64,000 nt of DNA from Nocardia acididurans. Lineage in GTDB: Bacteria; Actinomycetota; Actinomycetes; Mycobacteriales; Mycobacteriaceae. This document shows positions 1 to 10,600 of the stretch, in pieces (position 1 is the first letter of the stretch; the number at the start of each line of letters is the position of its first letter). The notes beneath the pieces were generated by a model. The model worked only from the letters and a program-made list of their open reading frames with translations. It ran no database searches and was not told where the DNA came from. The position numbers were made by a program, and so were the translations under genes. The DNA is taken from contig NZ_JAERRJ010000004.1 in NCBI RefSeq assembly GCF_016741815.1, positions 186,001-250,000 on the forward strand, written 5' to 3'.

Positions 1-486
1 GTCCTTGCGGTGCACCTCATCCGGTACGAACCGGGCCAGCGCCATGAACAACGCGTTGTTCACGAACGGCTCGACCTTCTGCATCTCCGCCGCCAGCACC
101 GGATCCGTCCGCCCGGCGATCCACAGCTCCGCGACCGCGATGAACAGCGGACCCTGATGTAGCTCCCACAGGTAGTCCAGCACCACCCCGACCGGATCCT
201 GCGCGACATCGGCCCGGACCTTGCCCATCTCAGCCAGGGCCGCCTCGGTCCGCCGCTGCGCCAGATGATTGATGGCCGCCACCACCAGATCGGTCTTCGA
301 TCCGAAATGATGGACCTGCGCGCCCCGGGTCACCCCCGCCCGCTCGGCCACCCGCGGCGTGGTCGTGCCGGTGTACCCGTATTCGACCAGGCAGTCGATG
401 GTCGCGTCGAGCAGCCGGACCCGCATCTCGGTGCTGCGCTGCTCCTGCGTGCGGCGCTGCGGTTTGGCATCTGCGGACCTGGTCAT
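1..486 (-). CDS. TetR/AcrR family transcriptional regulator (C-terminus outside window)
   Basis: The reverse strand from the ATG at 486 is open to the window edge, giving 162 codons. The N-terminus has the TetR helix-turn-helix layout: a first helix around MRVRLLDATIDCLVEYGY (residues 21-38), then TTTPRVAERAGVTRGAQVHH and FGSKTDLV (about 41-68), the usual recognition-helix region. The ligand-binding half is truncated by the window. It is divergent from the SDR gene at 662, and a 22-bp near-palindrome lies 17 nt upstream of its start, so autoregulation and control of the SDR gene are likely (inference). The ligand is unknown. Confidence 0.85.
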   Translation of the reverse strand, partial: MTRSADAKPQRRTQEQRSTEMRVRLLDATIDCLVEYGYTGTTTPRVAERAGVTRGAQVHHFGSKTDLVVAAINHLAQRRTEAALAEMGKVRADVAQDPVGVVLDYLWELHQGPLFIAVAELWIAGRTDPVLAAEMQKVEPFVNNALFMALARFVPDEVHRKD

Positions 487-502
487 GCGGTGGATTCTAC
501 AC

Positions 503-524
503 TTACATGCAGATCTGAACGTAA
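503..524. promoter_or_regulatory. Putative TetR operator (22-bp near-palindrome)
   Basis: The sequence reads TTAC-ATG-CAGATCTG-AAC-GTAA. The two 11-bp half-sites match at 9 positions around a perfect CAGATCTG core. It lies in the divergent promoter region between the TetR gene and the SDR gene. A TAGAAT -10 candidate for the regulator lies on the minus strand at 494-499, so a bound repressor would block it. Confidence 0.5.
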
Positions 525-661
525 CCTGCCGCCGCAGCCCGGCCACGGGCCCGCCCACCCCGCCGTCCACAATTCCTGCCCATTCGTCCGCACCCCTGGA
601 ATCCCCCCGCCATCGGACTACATTCGAATCCATACCGCTCCCCCTGCCCTAGGCGGCAACC

Positions 662-1609
662 ATGACCACCATCGTGATGACCGGCGGCACTTCAGGATTC
701 GGCGCGACAGCCGCCGAACGCCTCGCCACATCCCCCACCACCCGGCTGCTGCTCGGCGCCCGAACCCGCACGGCCGCAACCGAATCCCGGATACCAGCCA
801 CGCCTAACCCAGCCGCGGCCGTCGAGCGCCTGCCCCTCGACCTCACCAGCCTGGAATCGGTCCACTCCTTCGCGGCCTCCGTACGAGATCGCCTGAGCGA
901 CACCCCGATCGACGCCCTGATCCTCAACGCGGGCATCATCCGCCCCGACACCACCGCCCGCACCCCCGACGGCTACGAAACCACCTTCGCCGTCAACCAC
1001 CTCGCCCACTACCTCCTCGCCCGCCTGCTCCTCCCCCACCTTTCCGACACCGCCACCGTCATCCTCACCACCAGCGGCACCCATGACCCCGCCACCGGCT
1101 CCCCCCTGGCCACCCCCCGCCACGCCGACGCCCACCTGCTGGCCCACCCCGACCAGGACCCCGCCCTCGACCCCCGCCCCAAGAAGGCAGGCGAACACGC
1201 CTACACCGCCTCCAAACTCTGCGCGGTCCTCACCGCCCGAGCCCTCTCCGACCCCCGCCACACCCACCCCCACCTCCTCACCGCCATCGCCTTCTGCCCC
1301 GGCCAGGTCTTCGGAACCGGCCTGGCCCACAACCTCTCCCTGCCCCTCCGCACCGCCTGGCGACTCCTCGGCACCCCCCTCGGCCGCCCCCTCCGCCTGG
1401 TGAACCCCAACTTCAACACCCGCGCCGAAGCCGGAACCACCCTCGCCGCCCTCGCCCTCGGCCACCTCACCCCACCCGACCGCCACCTCTACGCCGCCCT
1501 CCGCCGAGGCACCCTCACCTGGCCCGCCCTCTCCCCCCAGGCCGGCAAAGACGAACTCTCCCAAGCCCTCTGGACCGACAGCGCCAAACTGGCCGGCCTA
1601 CCCGACTGA
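662..1609 (+). CDS. Short-chain dehydrogenase/reductase, protochlorophyllide-reductase-like
   Basis: A 315-residue NAD(P)-dependent SDR. The Rossmann motif TGGTSGFG is at residues 7-14, the structural NAG at 89-91, the catalytic Ser in TTSGT (about 136-140) and the YTASK active-site Tyr181/Lys185. The long segment between the catalytic Ser and Tyr (about 140-180) and the overall length resemble the retinol dehydrogenase/protochlorophyllide reductase-like SDRs common in actinomycetes. A TACATT -10 candidate lies at 619-624. The substrate is not predictable. The divergent TetR gene suggests inducible expression. Its 3' end converges with the MFS gene. Confidence 0.85.
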   Translation: MTTIVMTGGTSGFGATAAERLATSPTTRLLLGARTRTAATESRIPATPNPAAAVERLPLDLTSLESVHSFAASVRDRLSDTPIDALILNAGIIRPDTTARTPDGYETTFAVNHLAHYLLARLLLPHLSDTATVILTTSGTHDPATGSPLATPRHADAHLLAHPDQDPALDPRPKKAGEHAYTASKLCAVLTARALSDPRHTHPHLLTAIAFCPGQVFGTGLAHNLSLPLRTAWRLLGTPLGRPLRLVNPNFNTRAEAGTTLAALALGHLTPPDRHLYAALRRGTLTWPALSPQAGKDELSQALWTDSAKLAGLPD

Positions 1610-1754
1610 CCACCGCGCCCGCCACCGGACGATGGAGCCGAATACCGCTGCTCGCCCTGATGCGCTCCGACGCGCAAGCGCGTAGCCGGACCGTCGCCCG
1701 TGTACCCGGGCGGGTGGACGGCCGAGCGCGCAGGCGAGCGGATCCGGCTGCCGC

Positions 1755-2984
1755 TCAGTGTGATTCGGTGCGGCGGGCCAGCGTGACCGTCACCGTGAAC
1801 AGCAGGACGCCCAGGACCGCCAGGCCGGTGCCGACCACGGCGGGGGCCGTGTAGCCGAGGCCGGCGGCGATGACCAGGCCGCCCAGCCAGGCGCCTGCGG
1901 CGTTGGCGATGTTCAGGGCCGCGTGGTTGAGGGCCGCGGCGAGGGTTTGGGCGTCGTGGGCCACGTCCATGAGACGGGTTTGCAGGGCGGGGCCGAGGGC
2001 TGCGCCGGAGGCGCCGACGAGGAATGCGCCGAGGCCGGCCGTGAAGGGGTTGTGGGCCATGGCTATGAATGCCGCCAGGATTACGACCATCGACAGGAGG
2101 GCGGCGTAGACGGCGCGGTCTACGCCGCGGTCGGTGAGGATGCCGCCGATGATGTTGCCCGCGACCATGCCCAGGCCGAAGAGGGACAGGACTATGGGGA
2201 CGAAGACGACGCGCATGCCCGCTACGTCGGTGAGGGTGGTGGTGATGTAGGTGTAGACGGCGAACATGCCGCCGAAGCCGACCGCGCCGACCAGGAGGGT
2301 GAGCAGGACCTGGGAGCGGCGCAGGGCGCCCAGTTCGGTGCGGGGGTCGGTGATGCGGATGCCGGTGAGTTCGGGGACGAATCGGATCAGGGCGGCGACG
2401 GTGGCCAGGCCGATCACGGCGACCACGATGTAGGCCTCGCGCCAGCCGAAGTGCTGGCCGAGCCAGGTGGCCGCGGGAACGCCGACAACGTTGGCGGCGC
2501 TCAGGCCCAGCATAACGGCAGCAATCGCCTTGGCTCGCTGGCCCACCGGGGCCAGCGTGGCCGCCGCCAGGGAGGCCACGCCGAAGTAGGCGCCGTGCGG
2601 GAGGCCCGTCAGGAAACGCGCCAGGACCAGCGTGAGGTACGTCGGAGCGAAGACGGTGGCCGCGTTACCCACGGTGAACGCCACCATGAGGGCGACCAGC
2701 AACCGCTTGCGCGGGACCCGCGCGCACAGCGCGGCGATGATCGGCGCACCCACCACGACACCCAGCGCGTAGGCCGAAACCGCATGGCCCGCAGTCGGTT
2801 CGGAGATGCCGAGACTTCGTGAGATCTCGGGCAGCAAACCCATGGTGACGAATTCCGTGGTGCCGATGCCGAAACCGCCGAGCGCGAGCGCCAGCATCGC
2901 GGGCACATGCCAGTTCCGGCGCTCCTCGACGGGCGCATCAACGGGCGCCGGGGACAACGCGGAACTGGAACGAGAATCGGCCAC
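1755..2984 (-). CDS. MFS transporter, AraJ/DHA1-type drug or sugar efflux permease
   Basis: A multi-pass (about 12 TM) major facilitator protein. The first helix contains LALGGFGIGTTEFVTMGLLP, a signature of the AraJ/YdhP/NepI-like DHA1 exporters, followed by the cytoplasmic loop CARVPRKRLLVALM typical of MFS motif A. The frame is open back to an ATG at 3086, but the extra N-terminal residues there look non-coding. I place the start at the GTG at 2984 (product VADSRSSS..., 409 residues), which leaves a short hydrophilic leader before TM1. The substrate is unknown. The neighbouring DoxX-like gene is divergent. Confidence 0.8.
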   Translation of the reverse strand: MADSRSSSALSPAPVDAPVEERRNWHVPAMLALALGGFGIGTTEFVTMGLLPEISRSLGISEPTAGHAVSAYALGVVVGAPIIAALCARVPRKRLLVALMVAFTVGNAATVFAPTYLTLVLARFLTGLPHGAYFGVASLAAATLAPVGQRAKAIAAVMLGLSAANVVGVPAATWLGQHFGWREAYIVVAVIGLATVAALIRFVPELTGIRITDPRTELGALRRSQVLLTLLVGAVGFGGMFAVYTYITTTLTDVAGMRVVFVPIVLSLFGLGMVAGNIIGGILTDRGVDRAVYAALLSMVVILAAFIAMAHNPFTAGLGAFLVGASGAALGPALQTRLMDVAHDAQTLAAALNHAALNIANAAGAWLGGLVIAAGLGYTAPAVVGTGLAVLGVLLFTVTVTLARRTESH

Positions 2985-3169
2985 AATCCAGCCCAACACG
3001 CCCGCCAACTCGCCGCAAACCCACGACGGGTGAGTTCCCTCACCAGCAAACGAACCGCAGCCCACAGCATGGGTGATCCGGTTCACATGTCACAGTCGCG
3101 GGCCGCGCTTCGTCCATTCATCGAGCCCAACGGACACGGTCCGAAACTCGGTGAAAGGAAACGAATCCA

Positions 3170-3517
3170 ATGAACATCGCCTATCACATCGTCGGTGTCG
3201 TCGCCGCCCTCTGGATCGGATTCTCGGGATTCTCGCTGTTCAACAGGAGCGAGTTCGTCGTGGAGCCCCTGCAGCAGTACGGCGTTCCGCAGACCTGGTG
3301 GACCTGGCTGGCGCTGGCCAAGTCGGCCGGAGCCCTCGGGCTGATCGCCGGATTCCTGATTCCGGCGGTCGGCGTCGCGGCCGCTGTCGGACTGATCCTG
3401 TACTTCGCGGGCGCGGTGCTGACCACCCTGCGGGCCCGCTCGTACGGGACCGCCGTCTTCCCCGTGCTCTACCTGGTCCCGGCTGCCGCGACCCTGATCC
3501 TGCAGTTGGCCCGCTGA
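3170..3517 (+). CDS. DoxX-like family membrane protein
   Basis: A 115-residue protein with about four hydrophobic helices (near residues 4-22, 45-62, 68-88 and 95-113), the size and spacing of DoxX-like (DUF6640/DoxX_2) proteins. The start is supported by a GAAAGGAAA ribosome-binding region 8-14 nt upstream. It is divergent from the MFS gene and convergent with the FAD oxidase gene. DoxX-like proteins are linked to membrane redox homeostasis in some actinobacteria, but the specific role here is unknown. Confidence 0.75.
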   Translation: MNIAYHIVGVVAALWIGFSGFSLFNRSEFVVEPLQQYGVPQTWWTWLALAKSAGALGLIAGFLIPAVGVAAAVGLILYFAGAVLTTLRARSYGTAVFPVLYLVPAAATLILQLAR

Positions 3518-3647
3518 GCCGGGAAGGCCGGCATCCAGTCGGCGAACGGCAGCTCGGGGACGAAACATATCGGCCCGCACCGTCTTTCACCGGTGCGGTC
3601 CGAAACGTGTTGCCTACTGGATCAATTCCGTCGGCGTGGCGAGATTC

Positions 3648-5000
3648 TCACTCCTCGATCGGGAAACTGCCGCGCAGCGTGCCCTTCGGGTCGTAGTGGT
3701 TCTTGATCTCCCGCAGCCGGTTCAAGGTCTCGGAATCGAAAGCGGCGGAGGAGGATTCACCGGCGTCCAGGTAGGTGTAAGGCTTGCGGCCGGTGATGTG
3801 GGGACGCACCGCCGCGAGAACGGCCTGCTGACGGGCCTCGACCACCGCACCCATTTCGCGGGTGAGCACCGGCCCCAGCAGAGACAGCAGGTAGGGCTCG
3901 GCGATACCGCCCGCCGCACCCGCATCCGGACCGGGGCGGGTGAGCGCGCCGCCGAGGTGGCGGACCTGCATCATGGCCAGCGGGGCGGGGGTGCCGCCGG
4001 GGATCGCCGCGGCCAGCAGGGCCTCGCTGACGGCCGGGGAGAAGTCGGTGAGAAGTTCACCGCGGGCACGGGACGGCGTGGGGGTGGTGGGTTCCATGCA
4101 GATGCCGCCCAACTGCGTGGCATCCAGCTCACGGCGGGTGTCGAGAAGACGACCGGGAATCTCGTCGAACCAGCGCAGCGGCGCGGTGACGCCGTCCGCG
4201 GACACCACGTCGACCACCACCATCGACTGACCGCGCAAGAAATCGGGCAGCTGCGGGAACGGCGGGAACTGCACCACCGCGAACCACAGGCTCAGACTCT
4301 CCGGGGCTTCCTCGGTGGCCTTGCGGAAGGCGTCCACCACCGCCCCGGCCTGCCGGGCGGGCCACAGCATGCGGCCGCCGTACAGCCGATTCGCTTCGAA
4401 CAGCTCGAATTCCAGCGCGGTCACCACGGCGAAATCGCCGCCGCCGCCACCGCGCAAGGCCCAGAACAGCTCCGGTTCGGCGGTGGCTGTCACGCGGACC
4501 TGCTCGCCGTCGGCGGTGACCGCCTCCAGGGCGCGCACCGCACTCGCGGCCAGGCCCTGACTGCGCGAGAACCAGCCCACGCCGCCGCCCAGCGTGTATC
4601 CGGCAACGCCCACCACATCGGAACTGCCCACCGGCCCGGCCAATCCGTGCTCGGCCGCCGCCTCCAGCACGACCGCCCACGGCGCGCCCGCGCCGACCAC
4701 GGCCCGCCGTGCCGGGGCATCGACCCGAACCCCGTCCAGCCCACGGGTTTTCACCAGAATGGTCCCGCTCGCGGCGGTGGACGCGCCGTGCCCGGTGGCC
4801 TGCGTGCTCACCGCCAGCCCGGCCTGCGCCGCATACTTCACGACCGCGGCGACATCGCCCGCGTCGGCGACCTCCACGACCGCCGAAACCTTTTGATCCA
4901 CAGCGCGATTCCAGGCCAGCCGCAGATGATCGAAGCCTTCCTCCCCCTGCCCGACCGCCCGCCCGCGCACCACACGCCGCAGGTCCTTACCGATACCCAT
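3648..5000 (-). CDS. FAD-binding oxidoreductase, berberine-bridge-enzyme (BBE) type
   Basis: A 450-residue flavoprotein of the vanillyl-alcohol-oxidase/BBE superfamily. The N-terminal FAD_binding_4 domain has ATGHGAS at about 68-74; His71 is the expected covalent FAD attachment residue. YTLGGGVGWFSRSQGLAASA follows near residue 130. The C-terminus has the BBE signature NHYDPKGTLRG about 15 residues from the end. The ATG at 5000 is preceded by a GAGGAGATGAG Shine-Dalgarno. Family members oxidise alcohols, sugars or secondary metabolites with O2; the substrate here is unknown. It stands alone, with no biosynthetic cluster around it. Confidence 0.88.
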   Translation of the reverse strand: MGIGKDLRRVVRGRAVGQGEEGFDHLRLAWNRAVDQKVSAVVEVADAGDVAAVVKYAAQAGLAVSTQATGHGASTAASGTILVKTRGLDGVRVDAPARRAVVGAGAPWAVVLEAAAEHGLAGPVGSSDVVGVAGYTLGGGVGWFSRSQGLAASAVRALEAVTADGEQVRVTATAEPELFWALRGGGGGDFAVVTALEFELFEANRLYGGRMLWPARQAGAVVDAFRKATEEAPESLSLWFAVVQFPPFPQLPDFLRGQSMVVVDVVSADGVTAPLRWFDEIPGRLLDTRRELDATQLGGICMEPTTPTPSRARGELLTDFSPAVSEALLAAAIPGGTPAPLAMMQVRHLGGALTRPGPDAGAAGGIAEPYLLSLLGPVLTREMGAVVEARQQAVLAAVRPHITGRKPYTYLDAGESSSAAFDSETLNRLREIKNHYDPKGTLRGSFPIEE

Positions 5001-5286
5001 CTCATCTCCTCGTGCACCGCCCCCGCGCCGATCGCTTTCGGCGGACTTTGCGGCAACGCTATTGGATTCGGCATACCCGCGGCATACCGGGCAGGCCCGC
5101 AGGCCACGCCACCTGGTAATCCGGCCACAGCCCGCGCCGCGTTAACGCCCCACGCCGGCAATCCCACCCACTGACACTCCCGCGATCTCGGCCCGTGGCA
5201 ACCGTCCTGCGAAAACAGTTCGGGCACCCGCACCATCACCATTCGGTGAGGGCAGGTGCCCGGAATGTGGCGGCGGCGATGGTTCC

Positions 5287-5308
5287 GGCCGGGACGGTGG
5301 TCCCGGCC
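5287..5308. terminator. Perfect GC-rich hairpin downstream of icd
   Basis: GGCCGGGAC and GTCCCGGCC form a perfect 9-bp stem around a GGTG loop. It lies about 130 nt past the icd stop on the minus strand. There is no U-run, so it is an L-shaped or backup terminator at best. Confidence 0.35.
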
Positions 5309-5361
5309 GCCATCGTTCGCCGCGGCGCGCTGTTCACGTGCGTCAGCGCTGTGCTCGCCCG

Positions 5362-5382
5362 GCCCGAGCCGTGTGCTCGGGC
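5362..5382 (-). terminator. Hairpin terminator candidate for icd
   Basis: GCCCGAGC and GCTCGGGC form a perfect 8-bp stem around a CGTGT loop, about 60 nt downstream of the icd stop codon in the direction of icd transcription. It lacks a strong U-tract, as is common in high-GC actinobacteria. Confidence 0.45.
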
Positions 5383-5440
5383 GGCAGAGCTGGTGGGCGT
5401 CGAAACGCCCCGTCCCCCTGGTGTTTCGGGTGAACCCCGG

Positions 5441-6658
5441 CTAGCGCAGTTCGCGCGCCAGGTTGGCGTCCAGCACGCCGAGGAATTCCTCGGTGGTCAG
5501 GTAGCCCTGGTCGCCGCCCACGAGGAGGGCGAGGTCCTTGGTCATCTGGCCGGACTCGACGGTCTTGATGACGATGTCCTCGAGGGTCTGCGCGAAACCG
5601 ATCACCTCGGGGGTGTTGTCCAGCTTGCCGCGATGCGCCAGGCCACGGGTCCACGCGAAGATCGAGGCGATCGGGTTGGTGGAGGTGGGCTTGCCCTGCT
5701 GGTGCTGGCGGTAGTGGCGGGTGACCGTGCCGTGTGCGGCCTCCGCCTCACAGGTGCGGCCGTCCGGGGTGAGCAGCACCGAGGTCATCAGGCCCAGCGA
5801 GCCGAAGCCCTGCGCGACCGTGTCCGACTGCACGTCACCGTCGTAGTTCTTGCAGGCCCAGACGTAGCCGCCCTCCCACTTGAGCGCGGAGGCGACCATG
5901 TCGTCGATCAGACGGTGTTCGTAGGTGAGCCCGGCGGCGTCGAACTCCTGCTTGAACTCGGTCTCGTACACCTCCTGGAAGGTGTCCTTGAACATGCCGT
6001 CGTAGGCCTTGAGGATGGTGTTCTTGGTCGACATGTAGACCGGGTAGTTCTGCTGCAGGCCGTAGTTGAGCGAGGCCCGCGCGAAGTCCCGGATCGACTC
6101 CTGGAAGTTGTACATGCCCATGACGACGCCGCCGTCCTCGGGCATCTTCACGACCTCGTGGACGATCGGCTCGGAGCCGTCCTCCGGCGTGAAGGTCAGG
6201 GTGACGGTACCGGCCTGATGCACCTTGAAATCGGTGGCGCGGTACTGGTCGCCGAACGCGTGGCGGCCGATGATGATCGGCTTGGTCCACCCCGGGACCA
6301 GACGCGGAACGTTCGAGATGATGATCGGCGCACGGAAGATCGTGCCGCCCAGGATGTTGCGGATGGTGCCGTTCGGCGACCGCCACATCTTCTTGAGATC
6401 GAATTCCTCGACGCGAGCCTCGTCCGGGGTGATCGTCGCGCACTTCACGCCGACGCCGTGCTTCTTGATGGCGTTGGCGGCGTCGATCGTGACCTGGTCG
6501 TCGGTCTTGTCGCGGTATTCGATGCCGAGGTCGTAGTACTCGAGGTTCACATCGAGATACGGGGTGATCAGCTTGTCCTTGATGAACTGCCAGATGATGC
6601 GCGTCATCTCGTCGCCGTCGAGTTCGACGACGGTGCCTTCAACCTTGATCTTGGACAT
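5441..6658 (-). CDS. icd: NADP-dependent isocitrate dehydrogenase
   Basis: A 405-residue protein that converts isocitrate to 2-oxoglutarate and CO2 with NADP+ in the TCA cycle. It is the homodimeric eukaryote-like type, orthologous by sequence and position to M. tuberculosis Icd1. [20 protein letters not shown] opens the protein; the substrate-binding loop sequence [13 protein letters not shown] is near residue 95, and an [11 protein letters not shown] segment follows. The C-terminal part includes [17 protein letters not shown]. As in M. tuberculosis it lies near the metC/metA homologues, here separated by three accessory genes. The start codon is preceded by AGGAGGACACGCG. Confidence 0.97.
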   Translation of the reverse strand: MSKIKVEGTVVELDGDEMTRIIWQFIKDKLITPYLDVNLEYYDLGIEYRDKTDDQVTIDAANAIKKHGVGVKCATITPDEARVEEFDLKKMWRSPNGTIRNILGGTIFRAPIIISNVPRLVPGWTKPIIIGRHAFGDQYRATDFKVHQAGTVTLTFTPEDGSEPIVHEVVKMPEDGGVVMGMYNFQESIRDFARASLNYGLQQNYPVYMSTKNTILKAYDGMFKDTFQEVYETEFKQEFDAAGLTYEHRLIDDMVASALKWEGGYVWACKNYDGDVQSDTVAQGFGSLGLMTSVLLTPDGRTCEAEAAHGTVTRHYRQHQQGKPTSTNPIASIFAWTRGLAHRGKLDNTPEVIGFAQTLEDIVIKTVESGQMTKDLALLVGGDQGYLTTEEFLGVLDANLARELR

Positions 6659-6900
6659 AGATCGCGTGTCCTCCTAGGAAGGTGGTGCTCCCATTGCACG
6701 GCCGGTGAACACGCTCGTAGCGGGCCCCAGCTGTTCAACAGACAACGTATACGCATGGCGCGCGGCACGGGGCCTGTGGTGCCAGGTCCACGTACGCTGT
6801 GGCGTCAAGCAAGACAAGCGTACTGCTGCTATCAACCTCACCGCGCACCCCGCCCCCGCTGTGCGGGACCTGCGGTTGGTTACCGGCAAGTAGGGTGCAA

Positions 6901-7569
6901 GTGACCTCCGGCACCGTTCCGGACATGCCGATCGACACCACCACCCCCGACCTGCTGGGCATGCGCCTCGCCCACCGCGCCATGATCTCCGACACCGCGC
7001 GGTTCGCCGACCTGCTGCGCGACATCGCCACCGGAACCACCGACTGCCCGCCCGCACGGGCCGACGCCATCGGCGACTACCTGCATCTGCTGTGCGACTC
7101 CATCCACCATCACCACACCATCGAGGACCAAGTCCTCTGGCCGCTGCTGCGCGGCACCGGAGCGGTCGACGTCCGCGACCTGGAGGACGACCACGCCCAG
7201 CTGGATCCGCTGCTCGACGCCATCCGCGTGCGCACCCGGGCCTTCGTGCGCGGAGCGACGGAATCCGCGGCGCAACTCGCGGACCACCTGTCACAGCTGC
7301 ACGCCATGCTCGCCGAACATATCGCCGACGAGGAGAACACCGTCTTCCCGGTCATCACCCGGCACCTCGACGCCGCGCAGTGGAGCCGGGTGGAGGCGGC
7401 GGCCCGCGACGGGGCGAAGATGAGCTTCGAACTGCCCCGCATGTTCGGCATGTGCACCCCCGAGGAATGGGAACGCGCCACCGCCGAGGGCGGATTCCTG
7501 CTGAAGGTGCTGTTGCGCGTCTTCGGTCGCGGCTTCCGCAAACGCGAACGCCTCATCACGGGCCGCTGA
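6901..7569 (+). CDS. Hemerythrin HHE cation-binding domain protein
   Basis: A 222-residue protein with a four-helix hemerythrin-like fold. Candidate iron ligands are His25 (MRLAHRAM), the HHHH cluster and following Glu at about 69-75 (IHHHHTIEDQVLWP), His98 (LEDDHAQLD), and His140/Glu144 (LAEHIADEENTVFPV). It likely binds a di-iron centre and O2, NO or redox signals. The C-terminus is basic (RGFRKRERLITGR). I use the GTG at 6901, which has GTAGGG upstream; an in-frame ATG at 6925 is the main alternative. It is divergent from icd and convergent with the SARP gene. Confidence 0.8.
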   Translation: MTSGTVPDMPIDTTTPDLLGMRLAHRAMISDTARFADLLRDIATGTTDCPPARADAIGDYLHLLCDSIHHHHTIEDQVLWPLLRGTGAVDVRDLEDDHAQLDPLLDAIRVRTRAFVRGATESAAQLADHLSQLHAMLAEHIADEENTVFPVITRHLDAAQWSRVEAAARDGAKMSFELPRMFGMCTPEEWERATAEGGFLLKVLLRVFGRGFRKRERLITGR

Positions 7570-7604
7570 ACGGCGCGAGCCGGCCGAGGATCGTCCGTCG
7601 ACCG

Positions 7605-10600
7605 TCAGGCATCGAGCTCGGCCAGTTGCGCACGGATATGCGCCGACACCGCGGCCGCGGATTCCCGGTATCGCTCCGCCGCGACATGCTCGCCCAGGGC
7701 ATCCGCCAGTTCGGCGAGCACCGCGTCCAGCGGGCCGTACACCACCGAGCCGGTGTCCAGGCCCGCCATGGTCCCGGATCGGGGAGCCATATCCGCGTAG
7801 CACTCACGCACCGCGTCCATCTCGCCGAGCCGCACCGCACCCCGTGCCCGGAATACGGCCATGACCGACCAGTAGTGGTCCCGCTGGGTCGGGCCCGCCG
7901 CCCGGAAAACCGTGCGGGCACAGTCGATTTCCCCAGCGTCCAGCAGCGCCACCACATAGGCGAAGACCAGCGCGTCCGGGGCCACCGCGTGCACCGCGCC
8001 CATCGGCTCGGCCAGCTGTGACAGATCCCCGCGCGCCCAGCCCAGCATCATCCGGGCCGCGATCATGAGCTCGGCGCCGTTGGCGGTGCCCGACGCCACC
8101 AGATCCGCACTGCAGCGCGCATAGATCGCCTCGGCGGTCGCCAGATCACCCCGCAGCGCGGCCAGCACCGCCGAGAACAACGACAGCACCGCCAGCAGCT
8201 GCCGCAGCTGCCCGCCCGACGCGCACTCCAGACCCCGCTCCACGGCTGCCCGCGCACCCACCAGATCACTTGCGCCGCAAGCGATCAGGCACTGCAGGAA
8301 ATGAGCCACCGCCTGGTATTCGACGAACCCGGCCGCCGTCGACACCGTCAGCAACTCCGAGGCCAGCGGTTCCCGCTCATCCCACAGATCCGGCCCCAGT
8401 GCGAGGAACGCCCGCGCATTCAGTGCGGCACAGAGCAATTCGGGATCATCCAGGGTGCGAGCCGTAGCCAGCGCTTCCGCGGCAGCCGCGAAGGCACGCG
8501 GATCATCATTGCCCTCGACCTCGAACACCGTGGCCACCAGCAGTCGCACCCGGGTCGCCGCGGGCAGCGGCCGGGCGAGTGCGGCGGCCAGCGCCTCCAC
8601 GATCCTGGTGTCCGGCAGCCGCTTGTCCCGGGTACCCCAGATCACCGGCGCGCGCCACGAACTCAGCACATAGGCGACCGGATCGCTCGCGGCGGAGACA
8701 GCCCCGAGCACCCCGTCGACGACCGAGTCAGCACCGGCGGAGGCCCTGTCGCGATGACCGGGAGACAACCCGCCAGCACCTGTTTCACCATCGGCCGGTG
8801 CGGCGAATCCGGTGGCAGTCGTGCGCTTTTCCGACTCCTCCGGCATACCCCGCGGCACCGCGAGCACATGAGCCAGGTCCAGCGCCCGCAGGCGCACGGC
8901 ACGCGCTGAGGTGTCGTTCCCGCCGTAGCCGAGCGCCGTCGTCAGCGAGCACATCGCCTCCAGCACATCCGAACCCACCGCCCTGTCGACCATCATGTCG
9001 TGTGGGCGCGCGCGATCTGTGCTCGCCGCGGCGTCCCCGTGGTCGGCGATGTGGCCCGCCAGCACGTGCAGGTCGACGGCGGCCCGCCAGAGCGGCACCG
9101 CGTCGGAGTGGGCGCCGCGCGCGACGCACTGCCGGGCCGCCGCCACGACGTGGCGCAGCGCCTGTTCGGCGGTGGAGCCCGTCGCGCCGGCGATGGCGTG
9201 GTGGGCCAGCGCGTCGAGGTCGCGGTGCGGACCGCGTTCGGCCACCCGGAGGGCCGTCCAATGCATTCGGCCGCGACGCAGAGCGGGAATCTCGTCGTAG
9301 ACCGCGTCACGGGTCAGGGCGTGGCCGAAGCGGATCCGGCCCGCGCGGCCGATCCGCAGCAGTCCCGCGACCACCGCGGTGTCCACGAGATCGACCAGCG
9401 TGTCCTCGTTCTCCTCCGCGAGTTCGAGCAGATCGTCGAACCCGACCTCATCTCCCCAGACCGCCATGAAACGCAGCATCCGCGCGGCGTCGGCGGGCAG
9501 GCGGGCGATCCGCCGCCGCAGCACCTCCCGCACACCCACCGGAACCGCGAGCAAATCCCCCTCCGCCGCGGCGAGTTTCGCCAACTCCCGCACGAACATC
9601 GGATTGCCGCCCGTCCGATCCCGGACCAAAGCCAGTGTCGCCCCGTCGATTACGGGCATTCCAGCGGCGGCCATCACGGCTCGCACCGCCTCGGCATCCA
9701 GCCCGCTCAGCTCGAACCGAGACGCCGTCACCCCGGCCAGCGCCGCCGCGGTGGCCTGCAACTCGTTCCCGGCCTCCGACCCCCGTGATGTCACCACGAA
9801 CAACACCGGCTCCCCCGCCAACCAGGCCACCACCTGCCGCAACACCTGCAGGGTGGCACTGTCCGCCCGATGCGCATCCTCCAGCAGCACCGCCACCGGA
9901 CCGCCCGCCACGCGCCCCCGGCAACGCTCGACAAAACTGCGCGCCAGCTCGAAAGGCGTTGCGGACACGTCGAAATCGGCCAGGTCTCGCGCTGATTCGA
10001 CCGACACGTCCGCAATCACCGCCGAGGTGCCGAAATCGCCTTCGAGACGGGCGAACCCGGCGTCTGTCACCGGAGCGCCGGGGCGGGTGCGGCGGTCGGC
10101 CAGACCTTCGGCCAGTTCGATCCAGGCCCAGGCGGCTGGAGCGCCGTCGACCTCGGGACAGTGACCGGCCACCACGGTCCACCCCGCCGCCGCGAGTGCG
10201 CTGGCGGCCGAGCTCACCAGGGTGGTCTTCCCGGCCCCGGCTTCGCCGTCGATCCACACCACCCGGCTGCGACCTGTCCTCGCCTCTTCCGCCGCCGCGA
10301 GCAGGCCCGCCCGTTCCGCCGCATAGCCGACGGCGACCTCCGCAGGGACCGCGGGGATCGTTGCCGCCGGTTCTGTTGCCGCAGAATCGGTTTCAGCGTT
10401 TAGCTCCGAAAAGGCGGCACCGGACGGGGGTGGCTGCACCGCGATCGGCGGCGCGAGAGCTGGCGGGGTGTGGTCGAGTTCCGGGGCGTGGGCGAGGATG
10501 GCGGATTCGAGGGTGCGCAGGGGCGGGCCGGGGTCGATGCCGAATTCGGTGTTGAGGTGGGCACGGACGCGGCGGAGGGTTTCGAGGGCGGCGAGCTGGC

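Larger units (their letters stand above)
5001..5440. other. Intergenic region without a supported gene
   Basis: This 440-bp interval lies between the start of the BBE oxidase and the stop of icd. I see no convincing coding frame on either strand. The part near icd holds two perfect hairpins (annotated separately); the rest shows nothing recognisable. Confidence 0.6.

Noticed and set aside
265-807. Open frame of 180 codons on the plus strand
   Set aside because: It is antisense to the TetR gene and overlaps the SDR start; composition is Pro/Arg/His-rich as in GC-rich shadow frames.
3636-5174. Long plus-strand frame opposite the FAD oxidase
   Set aside because: The minus-strand frame has clear FAD-oxidase motifs; the plus frame is a Gly/Arg/His-rich shadow.
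5195-6904. 569-codon plus-strand frame opposite icd
   Set aside because: icd is unmistakable on the other strand; the plus frame has no recognisable domain and looks like a codon-position mirror of icd.
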